NCBI GenBank assembly: GCA_963678215.1
Contig: OY782758.1
Coordinates: 744,001-808,000 of the forward strand
Length of the DNA: 64,000 nt
DNA from: Thiobius zoothamnicola
GTDB lineage: Bacteria; Pseudomonadota; Gammaproteobacteria; Chromatiales; Chromatiaceae
Reading direction: 5' to 3'
Shown here: positions 18,013 through 28,220 of the stretch, piece by piece
How positions within the stretch are numbered: the stretch's first letter is position 1
Layout of the letters: every line of letters starts with the position of its first letter
Program-made: the position numbers and the translations under genes
The notes under the pieces: generated by a model
Databases searched by the model: none
What the model saw: the letters and a program-made list of their open reading frames with translations, nothing else
What the model was told of the DNA's origin: nothing

Positions 18013-18258
18013 ATGAGTACTAAATTAATAGATGAGAAAATAGCTTATGCCGCTATGTATGAATTTCTTGTTGATTATTATAAAAGGACAAGGGCTGATG
18101 ACATCGGTGTACTTTTAGGAGGAATGAGTCTACTACCTGATGGTAGTCCTGTTGACTCAGCTATTTGGTCTGATTGGATAAATAGTGTTACTAAGGCACG
18201 AGAAAAGACAAACAATCTATCATTGAATTTAAGACCCACATATACCGATTACAAATGA
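18013..18258 (+). CDS. Candidate immunity protein for the Rhs toxin
   Basis: An 81-residue acidic cytoplasmic protein without signal peptide, beginning 1 nt after the Rhs stop. Motifs such as AMYEFLVDYYKRT, DDIGVLLGGMSLLPDG and PVDSAIWSDW form a compact helical protein. Position directly behind the toxin tip, matching low GC content and small size are the hallmarks of Rhs immunity genes; cytoplasmic location suggests the toxin acts in the cytoplasm. I do not recognise a named family with certainty. Confidence 0.75.
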   Translation: MSTKLIDEKIAYAAMYEFLVDYYKRTRADDIGVLLGGMSLLPDGSPVDSAIWSDWINSVTKAREKTNNLSLNLRPTYTDYK

Positions 18259-18260
18259 AT

Positions 18261-19295
18261 TTACCGACTTAAGGGCGCATCAAGAATTTGGAAATTTTCC
18301 GTCAATAACGAACGCAATTCACCCACATGGGTACTTGATTTCTCAAAGAAACTCTCACACGCCAGTTTAAATTCATCGAATGTGGCAAAATATTGGTTGT
18401 ATAACACTTTCTTTTTAAAAAACTTCCAATAACGCTCAATCAAATTCAGGTTGGGCGCATAAGACGGCAAAAAAACTCACGTAACCTTTGATTTTTCCAA
18501 GTATTTTTGTACGTCCTTTGAACGGTAATACCGGGCGTTGTCACAAAGGATATAAATTTTGCCTGCCTTCCCATTGGCCATCTCGATTTATTGAAACAGT
18601 GCAATGGTTGATGCCGCATTGATGGTGTCGTCAAAACGCACAATGGGACGCAAGTCCGAAAGGCTGATTACCCCATTGATATTCAATCGCTGCCGCCCCG
18701 TGTTGTTGGGGATTGTCCGCTCCGCCCCACGCTTGACCCAGCCATAAGCCAAGGCCGGATTGTGGTGTGGGTGGGTGGCATCCATAAAGTAGATGGGGCC
18801 ATCTTTCCCTTTGTTTTTCTTGAGTTTTTCATACGCAACCAGAAAATCTTCTTGTGCCTGCGCGTCGGCTTTACCCGGCACAGCTTTAGACTTTTTATAC
18901 ACGTAGCCCAAACGATGGAGTAAGGCGGTTATCCCACTCATCGTATAGGCCGCGCCCCACGGTTTTTTCACATACTGGAGAACCTCTTTGGCCGTCTGGT
19001 TAACGCCCCTTGAAGGTGGGCATCCAACTCATTCAATTGTTCATCACTTAGCACACATGGGCCTCCTGGGTAGTCCATCTCAACAGATATTCCGCGCCAC
19101 CTGATTGATATGCTTGTAGTATTTGCGCACGCTATCACGGTCAATCAGCAAAGTTTCTGCAACATCTTCCATCAACCAACCACTACTCAGAAAAATCACG
19201 GCTTTCAGATGGTCAGCGTAACGTCTTTCCCGTATTCGGCTATGAAGGGTTTTGAGTGTGTTCAGTTCACTCATGTTAAGCGTGTAAGATTTCAT
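18261..19295 (-). pseudogene. Decayed IS630-family transposase
   Basis: Reading from 19295: an N-terminal helix-turn-helix part (to 19080), a frameshifted stretch with YPGGPCVLSDEQLNELDAH, then the DDE part with IYFMDATHPHHNP and LCDNARYYRSKDVQ, and the end PSYAPNLNLIERYWKFFKKK. These are IS630-family landmarks, including the catalytic Asp and Glu surroundings. The gene is broken by frame changes near 19078 and 19000 and by in-frame stops at about 18588 and 18480. It lies 3 nt beyond the Rhs immunity gene and marks the right edge of the cargo island. Terminal repeats were not identified. Confidence 0.85.
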
Positions 19296-19516
19296 ACCGC
19301 AGAATCCTATTGCTTTTCAACATGTTACAAAACAGCTTCAAGCCATTTTTTCATATAGGATCGGTATATCATTGCGCGGATTTAAAACCCACATAGACGA
19401 GACGTATTCTATACAAAGGACTTGCGCTCTTCAGTCAGCTGACATCACTAGGCGGAGTAACACTTTTACCCCATTACCCTCTTTCACTATCAACAACATA
19501 AGACGATAATGCCAGC

Positions 19517-20335
19517 ATGATTTCTTCTCAACAAACCATCGGCTTCATCGGCTCCGGCCATATGGCGAGTGCCTTAATCGGCGGCTTAATCGCCAATGGG
19601 CTACCGGCTCAGCAAATTATCGCCAGCGATCCCGATCCTGCCAAAGGACAGACGCTCGCCGAGCAATACCCTATCCGGGTGACGCAGGATAACCAGGCCG
19701 TCGTCAATACAGCGGATCTATTCGTGCTGGCAGTCAAGCCGCAGTTGATGCAGCAGGTTGTGGAACCCATTCGAGACACCGTGCAACAGCGCAAACCAGT
19801 CGTGATTTCAATTGCGGCGGGGATCCGTACCGAGGCTTTGCAAACCTGGCTGGGCGGAGACATTGCGCTGGTGCGTTGTATGCCCAATACGCCAGCATTT
19901 TTACAAGCTGGAGCCACCGGCCTGTACGCGACGCCTCAAGTCAGCGCCGGGCAAAAACAACTGGCTGAGTCCATACTGGCTTCAGTAGGCATCACCTGCT
20001 GGCTGGATCATGAGGCTGACCTGGATGCGGTCACGGCAATATCCGGCAGTGGACCAGCCTACTTTTTTCTGGTTCTGGAGGCGATGGAACAAGCTGGAAA
20101 ACAATTCGGCTTAAGCGCTGCGACAGCCCGTCAATTGAGCGCACAGACCGCGCTCGGCGCGGCGCGCATGGTATTGGAAGGCTGTGGGGAACCAGCGGAA
20201 TTACGCGCCAGGGTCACATCACCAGGCGGCACAACAGAACGCGCCATCCAATCCCTGCAACACGACCAACTCGAAGAAATCATGCGCCGGGCGTTGATCA
20301 CAGCGCGTGACCGTGCAATAGAACTGTCTCACTGA
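19517..20335 (+). CDS. proC: Pyrroline-5-carboxylate reductase
   Basis: Last enzyme of proline biosynthesis: reduces pyrroline-5-carboxylate with NAD(P)H. The 272-residue protein begins with the nucleotide-binding motif IGFIGSGHMASALIGGL (residues about 8-24), has VAVKPQ and the MPNTPA segment, and the family signature near the C-terminus, ISGSGPAYFFL followed by RARVTSPGGTTERAI. Length is normal. It lies to the right of the decayed IS630 element, 63 nt before the efflux operon on the same strand. Confidence 0.96.
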   Translation: MISSQQTIGFIGSGHMASALIGGLIANGLPAQQIIASDPDPAKGQTLAEQYPIRVTQDNQAVVNTADLFVLAVKPQLMQQVVEPIRDTVQQRKPVVISIAAGIRTEALQTWLGGDIALVRCMPNTPAFLQAGATGLYATPQVSAGQKQLAESILASVGITCWLDHEADLDAVTAISGSGPAYFFLVLEAMEQAGKQFGLSAATARQLSAQTALGAARMVLEGCGEPAELRARVTSPGGTTERAIQSLQHDQLEEIMRRALITARDRAIELSH

Positions 20336-20398
20336 AACGCTAATATTTCGCTTGCATAATCATCGCCTGATTCCAATGAAACCGATGCGCGAGAAGCG

Positions 20399-21736
20399 AT
20401 GCGCGCCACGCTGGACACCAATCCTATGACCACCAACCACCGTTTACGCATCTTCTGGATCATTCCGCCCATTCTCATCGGCATACTGGCGCTGGCATTT
20501 CTCAAAGACAACAAGACAGCACCAGTCAAGGTTGAGGCCGAACCACCAGCACGTCTGGTCCGCACCGTTCTGGCGCAGCGCGTTGATCTACGCCCAATGG
20601 CGGAAGGTTACGGCGTGGTTCAGCCAGCCAGAGTTTGGACGGCGGTCGCTCAGGTCTCTGGCCGGGTGGTGGAGATGCATCCACGTCTGCGCAATGGCGA
20701 AATCCTGCTGGCAGGCGCGCTGTTATTCCGCCTTGATCCAGTGGATTACGAATTAGCGCTCGCTCAACTTCAGGCGGAATCGGCTGAACTGAAGGTGCAG
20801 GAACAAAACACTCAGGATCTGCTTGCCATTGAGCAACGAAATCTGACGCTCGCCCAGCGCGAAGCCCAACGTCTTCAGGATCTCGCCAAGCAAGGAACCA
20901 GTTCGCGGAGCCAGGCCGATGAAGCGGAACGGTCAGTGCTCGCTTCCCGCGCCTCAGTCCAAACCCTGAAGAACACCCTGGCATTATTGCCAAGCCAACG
21001 CGCCGTATTGGCGGCAAAACTGGCTCAGGCCAAGCGCGATCTGGACAACACGCAGGTCAAAGCGCCTTTCAACCTGCGCATCGCATCGCTCGACATGGAG
21101 ATTGATCAATACATCACCAAGGGCCAAAAACTATTTGCCGGTGACGACGTGGATCGCGCTGAGGTAATCGCCCAAATCCCCATCTCCCCTTTGCGCCATC
21201 TGTTCCTCGGTCACACCGCCCCCAACCTGACATCACTCTCCAGCAGCCTGGCTGAATATGCGGATATTCAGCCGGTGATCGAAATGGACATGGGCGGTCA
21301 TGTCGCTGAATGGCAGGCCGAATTCGTCCGTTTCACCGATAACATTGACGACAAAACCCGCACCATGGGCGCAGTGGTGGCACTCGACAAACCCTTTGAC
21401 AAGATTATCCCAGGGCGACGCCCACCGCTATCCAAAGGGATGTTCGTCAAAGTCAGACTGCTTGGCCGAATGCAACCCGATCAGTTGGTCGTGCCGCGCA
21501 ATGCGATTCGTGACGGCAAAATCATGCTGATTAATCCAGCATCCCGTCTTTCCATCCGCCCGATTGAAATGCTCTATCACCAAAACGACTTGAGCGTGAT
21601 CGCCTCTGGCCTTGAACCCGGTCAATCAGTGGTGGCATCGGATCTGGTTCCCGCAATCACCGGCATGCGGCTGCGCGGCCAGCACGACGAGAAACTTCAG
21701 CAACAGTTGATGCACTCCGCCGGGATGACACCATGA
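20399..21736 (+). CDS. RND efflux periplasmic adaptor (membrane fusion protein)
   Basis: Periplasmic adaptor linking an inner-membrane RND pump to an outer-membrane channel. The 445-residue protein has an N-terminal membrane anchor (IIPPILIGILALAFL), a biotinyl-lipoyl half motif (VSGRVVEMHPRLRNGE), a long alpha-hairpin rich in Q, L and A (about residues 125-215), the second lipoyl half with VKAPFNLRI, and a beta-barrel region. An internal ATG at 20426 is an alternative start. The stop overlaps the pump gene by 4 nt. No outer-membrane TolC-like gene is adjacent. Confidence 0.92.
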   Translation: MRATLDTNPMTTNHRLRIFWIIPPILIGILALAFLKDNKTAPVKVEAEPPARLVRTVLAQRVDLRPMAEGYGVVQPARVWTAVAQVSGRVVEMHPRLRNGEILLAGALLFRLDPVDYELALAQLQAESAELKVQEQNTQDLLAIEQRNLTLAQREAQRLQDLAKQGTSSRSQADEAERSVLASRASVQTLKNTLALLPSQRAVLAAKLAQAKRDLDNTQVKAPFNLRIASLDMEIDQYITKGQKLFAGDDVDRAEVIAQIPISPLRHLFLGHTAPNLTSLSSSLAEYADIQPVIEMDMGGHVAEWQAEFVRFTDNIDDKTRTMGAVVALDKPFDKIIPGRRPPLSKGMFVKVRLLGRMQPDQLVVPRNAIRDGKIMLINPASRLSIRPIEMLYHQNDLSVIASGLEPGQSVVASDLVPAITGMRLRGQHDEKLQQQLMHSAGMTP

Positions 21737-24700
21737 TCCGCTGGTTCACCCATCACCCTACAGCCGCCAATTTACTCATGGCGGCCATCGTGCTGCTCGG
21801 CTTGGTCGCGCTGCCCGGTTTGCAGCGGGAAACCTTCCCGGAGATCAAAAACGACAAAATTCAGGTCAGCGTTATCTATAAAGGGGCAACCGCCGCCGAA
21901 GTGGAGGATGCGATATGCCGACGCCTGGAAGATGCAACAGAAAGTGTGATCGGTCTGGATGAGACCCAGTGCGCGGCCAGCGAGGGGCTTGGAACAGCTA
22001 CTCTGGTGGCGCTGGAAAGCACAGATATGGCGCGTTTTCTGGATGATATCAAGTCCAATGTGGACGCCATCGCGGATTTTCCTGACGGGGTCGAATTGCC
22101 CATCATTGAAGAACTGGGCCGCACCGATGCCGTGGTGTCTATTGCGATCACCGGCCCGGATGATCCGGTCACTCTCAAACACTATGCCGAGGCGGTCAAA
22201 GCACGGCTGAAGAAACAAGCTGATGTCGCCGACATCACCATCAACGGATTTTCCGACCACCAATTGCGCGTGGAAGTGCCGATACAGAAATTGCGTCAGT
22301 ACGGACTGTCAGCAACGGATATCGCCAATGCCATACAGCGGCAAAGCATCAACGCCCCCAGCGGCAAGCTGGAAGGGGATCAGGAAGACATCCTGCTGCG
22401 CTTCAACGACCAACGCAAGAGCGTCGCCGAATTGCAAGCCTTAGTGGTCATCTCAGATAGCGCCGGGGCCGCCATCACGCTTGGCGAAATCGCCACGATC
22501 AGTGACCGTTTTGCAACGGACGAAAGCAAAATCCTGTTCGACGGCCAGCGTGCGGCAATTCTGGATGTCACCAAAAACCGTGATCAAGATGTGCTCACCG
22601 TCTATGACCAGATTGCCAACTTCGTCGCTGCCGAGCAGGCAAGCGCCCCGGTCGGCGTCCAACTGACTTTGACCCAGAATACCTCCTCCATCGTCCGCGA
22701 CCGCCTGAATATGCTGCTCGGCAACGGCATCGTCGGTCTGACCTTGGTGTTTTTGGTGTTATGGCTGTTTTTCAGCTTTCGCTATAGCTTTTGGGTGACG
22801 ATGGGACTGCCAGTCTCCTTTCTCGGCGGGCTGTTCCTATTGCCCATGCTGGGTGTCACCATCAATATGATCTCCATGGTCGGTCTGCTGATCGGCATCG
22901 GTCTGCTGATGGACGACGCCATCGTTATCGCTGAGAACATCGCCGCCCGACTCAAACGGGGCGACGATCCCATGCAAGCGGCAATCACCGGGGTGACCCA
23001 AGTGCTGCCCGGCATCGCCTCCTCCTTCGCCACCACCGTGCTGGTATTCGGCTCGCTGGCTTTCATCAGCGGCGAGATCGGGCAAATCCTGCGGATCATG
23101 CCTATCGTGCTGCTGGTGGTGCTCAGTATCAGCCTGATTGAAGCTTTCCTGATTCTGCCCAACCACCTCGGCCACTCCCTCGCGCATATGGAACGATGCG
23201 AGACATCACACTTTCGCCAGGCCTTCGAAAACGGCTTTAACGTTCTACGTGACAAATGGTTTAAGTTGGCCGTGGACTTCGCGGTGGAATACCGTTATCT
23301 CACGCTCGGCACCGTCATCATGTTGATGTTGTTGACCATCGCCATGCCACTCAGCGGTAACCTCAAGTTCGTCGGCTTTCCCGCCATTGAAGGTGATATC
23401 GTCGAAGCGCGCATTCTATTGCCCCAAGGCACGCCGCTGGCGCGTACTGAGACCATCGTTGAACACATAACCGCCGCTCTTGCACAAACCAACGAACAGT
23501 TCAAACCGCGCCAGCCAGGCGGTCAAGATCTGGTTCGCCATGTCACCATCATCCATGGTCAGAACCCAGATGCCAACGAATCCGGCCCACATGTGGCGCG
23601 GGTGGTGGCCGACCTGCTCAGCGGCGAAGAACGGGACGCACCGCTGGAGGCATTCCGCCAGGCATGGCGCGACAATGTGGGCGAACTGGCCGATGTGATC
23701 ACCGTCACTTATACCGAGCCAACCCTCGGCCCGGGCGGTCGTCAATTGGATCTCCGTTTGATCGGCGATGACCTGACACATCTGCAAGCAGCCGCAGTCG
23801 AGACCAAAGCCTGGTTCAGCGGTTATGCTGGCGTGACAGATCTCAATGATGATTTGCGACCAGGCAAACGCGAGTACCAGATGACCTTAAAAGAAAGCGC
23901 CGGGGCGCTAGGCGTGGATGCGCAAAACGTGTCAGATCAGGTCAGAACTGCTTTTCAAGGCATGAAGATTGATGAATTCCCCGTCGGTGCCGTGACTTAC
24001 GAGGTGGATCTGCGACTAACTGCCAGTAATCGCGGCGATAGCGGCGACCTCGACCAGATGAGCATCATCGGACCTAACGGCGCTTTGATTCCACTGGACC
24101 TAGTGGCGACGATGGAGGAATCAAGAGGTTGGGCGCGTATCTTCCGGGTTGACGGCGAACGGGCGGTCACGGTGCAGGGTGATGTCCAAAGCGAGATCGC
24201 CAATGCTCAGGAATTACTGGATCTGGCCAGCCAGGAACTGTTCCCACGCCTGGAAGAAAAATACCCTGGCCTGAGCATTGAAATCCAGGGCCAAAGTAAA
24301 GAATCGGCAGAAACAGGCGCTTCAATCGTGCGCAACGTGCTGCTCGGCATGATCGGCATCTACATGCTGTTGGCGCTGCAGTTTCGCGGCTACCTGGCCC
24401 CAATCACTGTCATGTCCGTCATTCCCACAGCGCTGATCGGCGTCGTGTTCGGTCACATGGCACTGGGCCAGGACCTGACGCTACCCAGCATCATTGGCAT
24501 GGCCTCGCTGTTTGGCGTGGTGGTCAACGACTCCATCCTGCTGGTGGTTTTCATCCGCGACGCGAGAGAGAAAGGCATGGCTGTGCCCATAGCAGCCAGG
24601 CAAGCCGCCCTGGCCCGCTTCCGCCCCATCCTGCTGACTTCGGTCACCACCATCGCCGGCTTGATGCCGTTGCTCATGGAAACCAGTATCCAGGCGCAAA

Positions 24701-24852
24701 TCCTCATTCCACTTGCCACCAGCTTGGCTTTCGGCCTGACTTCAGCCACGCTGATCGCCATTTTCCTCGTACCAGCGATTTATTGCATATTGGATGATTT
24801 CAACGTGCTTGGACAAGTGACGGTAGCGGAAAAAGCCGGAACCACGATATAA
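21733..24852 (+). CDS. RND efflux transporter permease
   Basis: Inner-membrane, proton-driven RND pump of 1039 residues. It has twelve expected membrane segments in two halves, starting with HHPTAANLLMAAIVLLGLVALPG. The TM4 proton-relay motif with paired aspartates is seen in LLIGIGLLMDDAIVIAEN, and the large periplasmic loops follow TM1 and TM7. Sequence style is that of the AcrB/MexB-like hydrophobe/amphiphile group found with simple MFP partners; the substrate cannot be read. It is co-translated with the adaptor upstream and followed 21 nt later by a VanZ-like gene that may be part of the operon. Confidence 0.94.
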   Translation: MIRWFTHHPTAANLLMAAIVLLGLVALPGLQRETFPEIKNDKIQVSVIYKGATAAEVEDAICRRLEDATESVIGLDETQCAASEGLGTATLVALESTDMARFLDDIKSNVDAIADFPDGVELPIIEELGRTDAVVSIAITGPDDPVTLKHYAEAVKARLKKQADVADITINGFSDHQLRVEVPIQKLRQYGLSATDIANAIQRQSINAPSGKLEGDQEDILLRFNDQRKSVAELQALVVISDSAGAAITLGEIATISDRFATDESKILFDGQRAAILDVTKNRDQDVLTVYDQIANFVAAEQASAPVGVQLTLTQNTSSIVRDRLNMLLGNGIVGLTLVFLVLWLFFSFRYSFWVTMGLPVSFLGGLFLLPMLGVTINMISMVGLLIGIGLLMDDAIVIAENIAARLKRGDDPMQAAITGVTQVLPGIASSFATTVLVFGSLAFISGEIGQILRIMPIVLLVVLSISLIEAFLILPNHLGHSLAHMERCETSHFRQAFENGFNVLRDKWFKLAVDFAVEYRYLTLGTVIMLMLLTIAMPLSGNLKFVGFPAIEGDIVEARILLPQGTPLARTETIVEHITAALAQTNEQFKPRQPGGQDLVRHVTIIHGQNPDANESGPHVARVVADLLSGEERDAPLEAFRQAWRDNVGELADVITVTYTEPTLGPGGRQLDLRLIGDDLTHLQAAAVETKAWFSGYAGVTDLNDDLRPGKREYQMTLKESAGALGVDAQNVSDQVRTAFQGMKIDEFPVGAVTYEVDLRLTASNRGDSGDLDQMSIIGPNGALIPLDLVATMEESRGWARIFRVDGERAVTVQGDVQSEIANAQELLDLASQELFPRLEEKYPGLSIEIQGQSKESAETGASIVRNVLLGMIGIYMLLALQFRGYLAPITVMSVIPTALIGVVFGHMALGQDLTLPSIIGMASLFGVVVNDSILLVVFIRDAREKGMAVPIAARQAALARFRPILLTSVTTIAGLMPLLMETSIQAQILIPLATSLAFGLTSATLIAIFLVPAIYCILDDFNVLGQVTVAEKAGTTI

Positions 24853-24873
24853 ACAGCGGCGTGTCTATTACCT

Positions 24874-25251
24874 ATGTCACCAATGAAGAAACTGATAAAC
24901 CTCATCAAACATCACTGGATTCTGCTCTCCTCAATCATCCTGATCGCGATTACTTTCTTATCCCTGTCGCCACTCGAGCAATTACCGTCAGCACCACCGG
25001 GAACCGACAAAACCCACCATCTGATCGCCTACGCCCTATTAATGTTGCCGATCGCATTGCGAAAACCAAACCACTGGATACTGATCGGTTTATTGTTTAT
25101 TGGCTATAGCGGCTTGATTGAGTTAATACAGCCGTACGTTAATCGTTATGGAGAGTGGCTGGATCTGTTAGCCAATACAGCCGGTATCGTTTGCGGCGTC
25201 ATTGCGGCAAGGATGCTGGAATTCATGATATCCCGTAAACGCGATCTTTAA
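24874..25251 (+). CDS. VanZ-like membrane protein
   Basis: A 125-residue membrane protein with four hydrophobic segments and the VanZ-type motifs DKTHHLIAYALL, EL(I)QPYVNRYGEWLDLLANTAGI. Family members include VanZ, which affects teicoplanin resistance, but most have no known role. It begins 21 nt after the RND pump on the same strand. A second ATG at 24883 is also possible as start. Confidence 0.8.
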   Translation: MSPMKKLINLIKHHWILLSSIILIAITFLSLSPLEQLPSAPPGTDKTHHLIAYALLMLPIALRKPNHWILIGLLFIGYSGLIELIQPYVNRYGEWLDLLANTAGIVCGVIAARMLEFMISRKRDL

Positions 25252-25339
25252 CTGATACGCATATTCATTGATGAAGATTGGGCATTTCTTCAGTAACGCG
25301 TAATTTCGTTGGCCTTGAGGCTGCGGTCTGAATGATCAG

Positions 25340-25918
25340 TTAGATAAAGTTTTCCGGAATTTGGTTAGCCTTAAGTCTTGTATGAATTTTTTCTGGGAAG
25401 TAACGGTAAATATCCGCCAGTAGATCGATCAAAACTTCACCAGAGCTGGCGTCAGCGTAGGGCATGCCAGAGATCAACTTATCCAATGCTTCATCGTTAT
25501 GACGGGCCTGGGCCGCTAACAGATTGAAATAAGGTGAAACAAAACTTACCGGAAAACCGGCATCAAAATGCAATGCCCACAGGAGATTCTGGCGTTCTCC
25601 AGACGGAAACACTTCAATATATTCAGCGATATCCGCAAACTCTTGAGAACTTTCAGCAAGCAAATAACGATGGCAAATATCCGTTGTTTGACTGATATCC
25701 TCCCTGATTTGATTGATCATTTTCGCGCTGAGCGGCAATTCACCCAGCAAAACGCAAGCCGTATATTTTTCCACGGCATTATCGCTGCCAACATAACGAT
25801 AGAGTTCCATAGGGATTGAATGATCGAATCTATTGGCAGGATGAGAGCAACCCAACAAACTTGCCGTTAGAAGAATGAGCAAGACTTTATCGAAATGAAA
25901 ATATGCTCGAATCTTCAT
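25340..25918 (-). CDS. Putative lipoprotein of unknown function
   Basis: A 192-residue protein beginning MKIRAYFHFD; an upstream in-frame ATG at 25939 would add seven residues. A signal peptide with lipobox LLGC (LLTASLLGCSHPANR) predicts a lipid-anchored envelope protein. The rest is mostly helical with SYLV-like repeat spacing and no motif I recognise. It follows rne downstream on the same strand with about 67 nt between, so it may be co-transcribed with it. Confidence 0.7.
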   Translation of the reverse strand: MKIRAYFHFDKVLLILLTASLLGCSHPANRFDHSIPMELYRYVGSDNAVEKYTACVLLGELPLSAKMINQIREDISQTTDICHRYLLAESSQEFADIAEYIEVFPSGERQNLLWALHFDAGFPVSFVSPYFNLLAAQARHNDEALDKLISGMPYADASSGEVLIDLLADIYRYFPEKIHTRLKANQIPENFI

Positions 25919-25985
25919 AGAAAGATCGGGATATTCCACGTTGAAAGCAGAATACCCCGTTTCTTTTTAACGAAACGCGAGCACC

Positions 25986-28220
25986 CTAACCCTCACGACT
26001 CTTTTCACGGGTTTTGGCCTCAGGAGCCTGGGTGTTTGACGGCGTATCGTTGTCGGCGACAGGTGCTTTAGACGGTTTGGGTTGTTCTGAATGGCTATTC
26101 GCTGGGGCAGCAGCCTGCTGTTCATTCGTCATCCCCCCACCCGTAGAACGATGACCCGCATTTGACGATGCATTGTCATTTACGGCGTTATCATTGCTAC
26201 GCCGCCTTCTTCCACCCCGTCGCCCACGACGTGAAGACCGTTTGGGTTGTTCTTCATCGGAAGAACTGTTGGATCCGGCATGGTTACCATAAGCCTTGTT
26301 GGCGCCATCTTTATTCGGGTTTGCCTTCGTATTATCCGTAGCATTCGCATTGCGTCGATTGTTTTGCTGCCGCCCGCCACTTTGATGGCGATTATTCCCA
26401 TTCTTGTATCGCCGACCGCCGCCATTACGATTGCCTTGATGACCGGATTCACGCGTCGCTGGTTTTTCATCCTGATTCTTCTGCGATGTGGATTCCTCCT
26501 GCTGGGCCGGGGCGTCATTAAACAAATTGCTGAACCACCGCTTGAGAAAACCATCATTTTTCTCTGACGCAGATTCTGTTGCACGACCAGACGTTGACGG
26601 CGCAGGCGAAGCGGGTTTGATGTCCCTTACCGCAGCACGCTCAACCCGGTTGGCTGTCGGACTGGATGGCTGATAAGTCGTCTCATCCTCCTTAACGACG
26701 CTGATATGCTCATAGCTATTCGGGTTTTCCTCAGCTTCATCCAGCTCTTGACGGCGAATTCGCTGGATTTCGTACTTTGGCGTTTCCAAATATTTATTCG
26801 GCAGCAACATGACAGAGATATTCTGACGCTCCTCCACATCGGCGATCATCTGACGCTTTTCATTGAGCAGATAAGTCGCCACTTCAACTGGCAACTGAGC
26901 GCGCACCTGGGCAGTGTTGTCCTTCAAACTCTCTTCTTCAATGATGCGTAAAATTGACAACGCTAATGAATCAACGCTGCGGATATAACCATGGCCCTCA
27001 CACCGTGGGCAAGGACGATAGGCAGAGTCGCCCAGGGAAGGACGGATACGTTGACGCGACATTTCCAATAAACCAAAGCGCGATATCCGTCCGATCTGGA
27101 CGCGCGCCCGATCCTCTTTCATCGCATCCCGCAAACGGTTTTCCACCTCGCGTTGATTGCGCGTCGGTGCCATATCAATGAAATCAACAACAAAAAGACC
27201 GCCCAAGTCCCGCAAACGTAACTGACGCGCAATTTCATCAGATGCTTCAAGATTTGTGTTCAGCGCGGTTTCTTCAATATCCGTGCCTTTCGTTGCCCGC
27301 GCTGAATTAATGTCTATGGACGTTAAGGCTTCAGTATGGTCAATAACGATGGAACCGCCTGATGGTAAACGCACTTCGCGCTGAAAAGCCGATTCAATCT
27401 GCGATTCAATCTGATAGCGCGAAAATAAGGGCACGCCATCTTCATACTGACGCAATTTCCGTTCATTATGCGGCATGACCTGACGAATGAATTGCTGCGC
27501 TTCCTGAAAGGTTTTGGCGTCATCAATCACGATTTCAGTGATATCCGTGCGTAAATGATCACGGATTGAACGAATAATGACATTACTTTCCTGATAGATG
27601 AGGAAAGGCGCAGCGCGGTCCTTGGCGGAATTTTCAATGGCGTTCCAAAGCTGCAATAAATAGTCCAAATCCCATTGCAATTCCTCGGCGCGCTTGCCAA
27701 TGCCAGCCGTGCGTACGATAAGCCCCATTCCTTCAGGGATATCCAAAGTACTCATCGCCTCGCGCAGTTCGGCACGCTCCTCGCCCTCAATACGCCGTGA
27801 AACACCGCCAGCGCGCGGATTGTTCGGCATCAGCACCAAATAGCGTCCAGCCAGGGAAAGGAAAGTCGTGAGTGCCGCACCCTTGTTGCCACGCTCTTCT
27901 TTCTCCACCTGAATAATCAGTTCCTGGCCTTCCTGAATGGCATCGCGGATATCAGCGCGCCCATCAGTCTGTTGACTCTCTTCAGTAAAATAACTACGCG
28001 CAATTTCCTTCATCGGCAGGAAGCCATGCCGTTCTGCGCCATAATCGACGAAAGCTGCTTCCAAACTAGGTTCAACCCGGGTGACACGCCCTTTATAAAT
28101 ATTGGCTTTTTTTAATTCTCGCCCTGGCGCTTCAATGTCCAGGTTATACAGTTTCTGTCCGTCAACAATAGCCACACGCAACTCTTCGGGTTGAGTTGCG
28201 TTAATCAACATCCGCTTCAT
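25986..28220 (-). CDS. rne: Ribonuclease E
   Basis: Major endoribonuclease for mRNA decay and rRNA/tRNA processing. The 744-residue protein has the N-terminal MKRMLINATQPEELRVAIVDG, the S1 domain (about 35-125), the DNase I-like catalytic domain with VVDFIDM, and the zinc-link CPRCEGHGYIRS (about 404-415). The C-terminal half is short compared with the enterobacterial enzyme and consists of low-complexity Q/N- and arginine-rich sequence (RRGRRGGRRRR), suitable for RNA binding and partner contacts. It is divergent from rluC, as in many gammaproteobacteria. Confidence 0.95.
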   Translation of the reverse strand: MKRMLINATQPEELRVAIVDGQKLYNLDIEAPGRELKKANIYKGRVTRVEPSLEAAFVDYGAERHGFLPMKEIARSYFTEESQQTDGRADIRDAIQEGQELIIQVEKEERGNKGAALTTFLSLAGRYLVLMPNNPRAGGVSRRIEGEERAELREAMSTLDIPEGMGLIVRTAGIGKRAEELQWDLDYLLQLWNAIENSAKDRAAPFLIYQESNVIIRSIRDHLRTDITEIVIDDAKTFQEAQQFIRQVMPHNERKLRQYEDGVPLFSRYQIESQIESAFQREVRLPSGGSIVIDHTEALTSIDINSARATKGTDIEETALNTNLEASDEIARQLRLRDLGGLFVVDFIDMAPTRNQREVENRLRDAMKEDRARVQIGRISRFGLLEMSRQRIRPSLGDSAYRPCPRCEGHGYIRSVDSLALSILRIIEEESLKDNTAQVRAQLPVEVATYLLNEKRQMIADVEERQNISVMLLPNKYLETPKYEIQRIRRQELDEAEENPNSYEHISVVKEDETTYQPSSPTANRVERAAVRDIKPASPAPSTSGRATESASEKNDGFLKRWFSNLFNDAPAQQEESTSQKNQDEKPATRESGHQGNRNGGGRRYKNGNNRHQSGGRQQNNRRNANATDNTKANPNKDGANKAYGNHAGSNSSSDEEQPKRSSRRGRRGGRRRRSNDNAVNDNASSNAGHRSTGGGMTNEQQAAAPANSHSEQPKPSKAPVADNDTPSNTQAPEAKTREKSREG

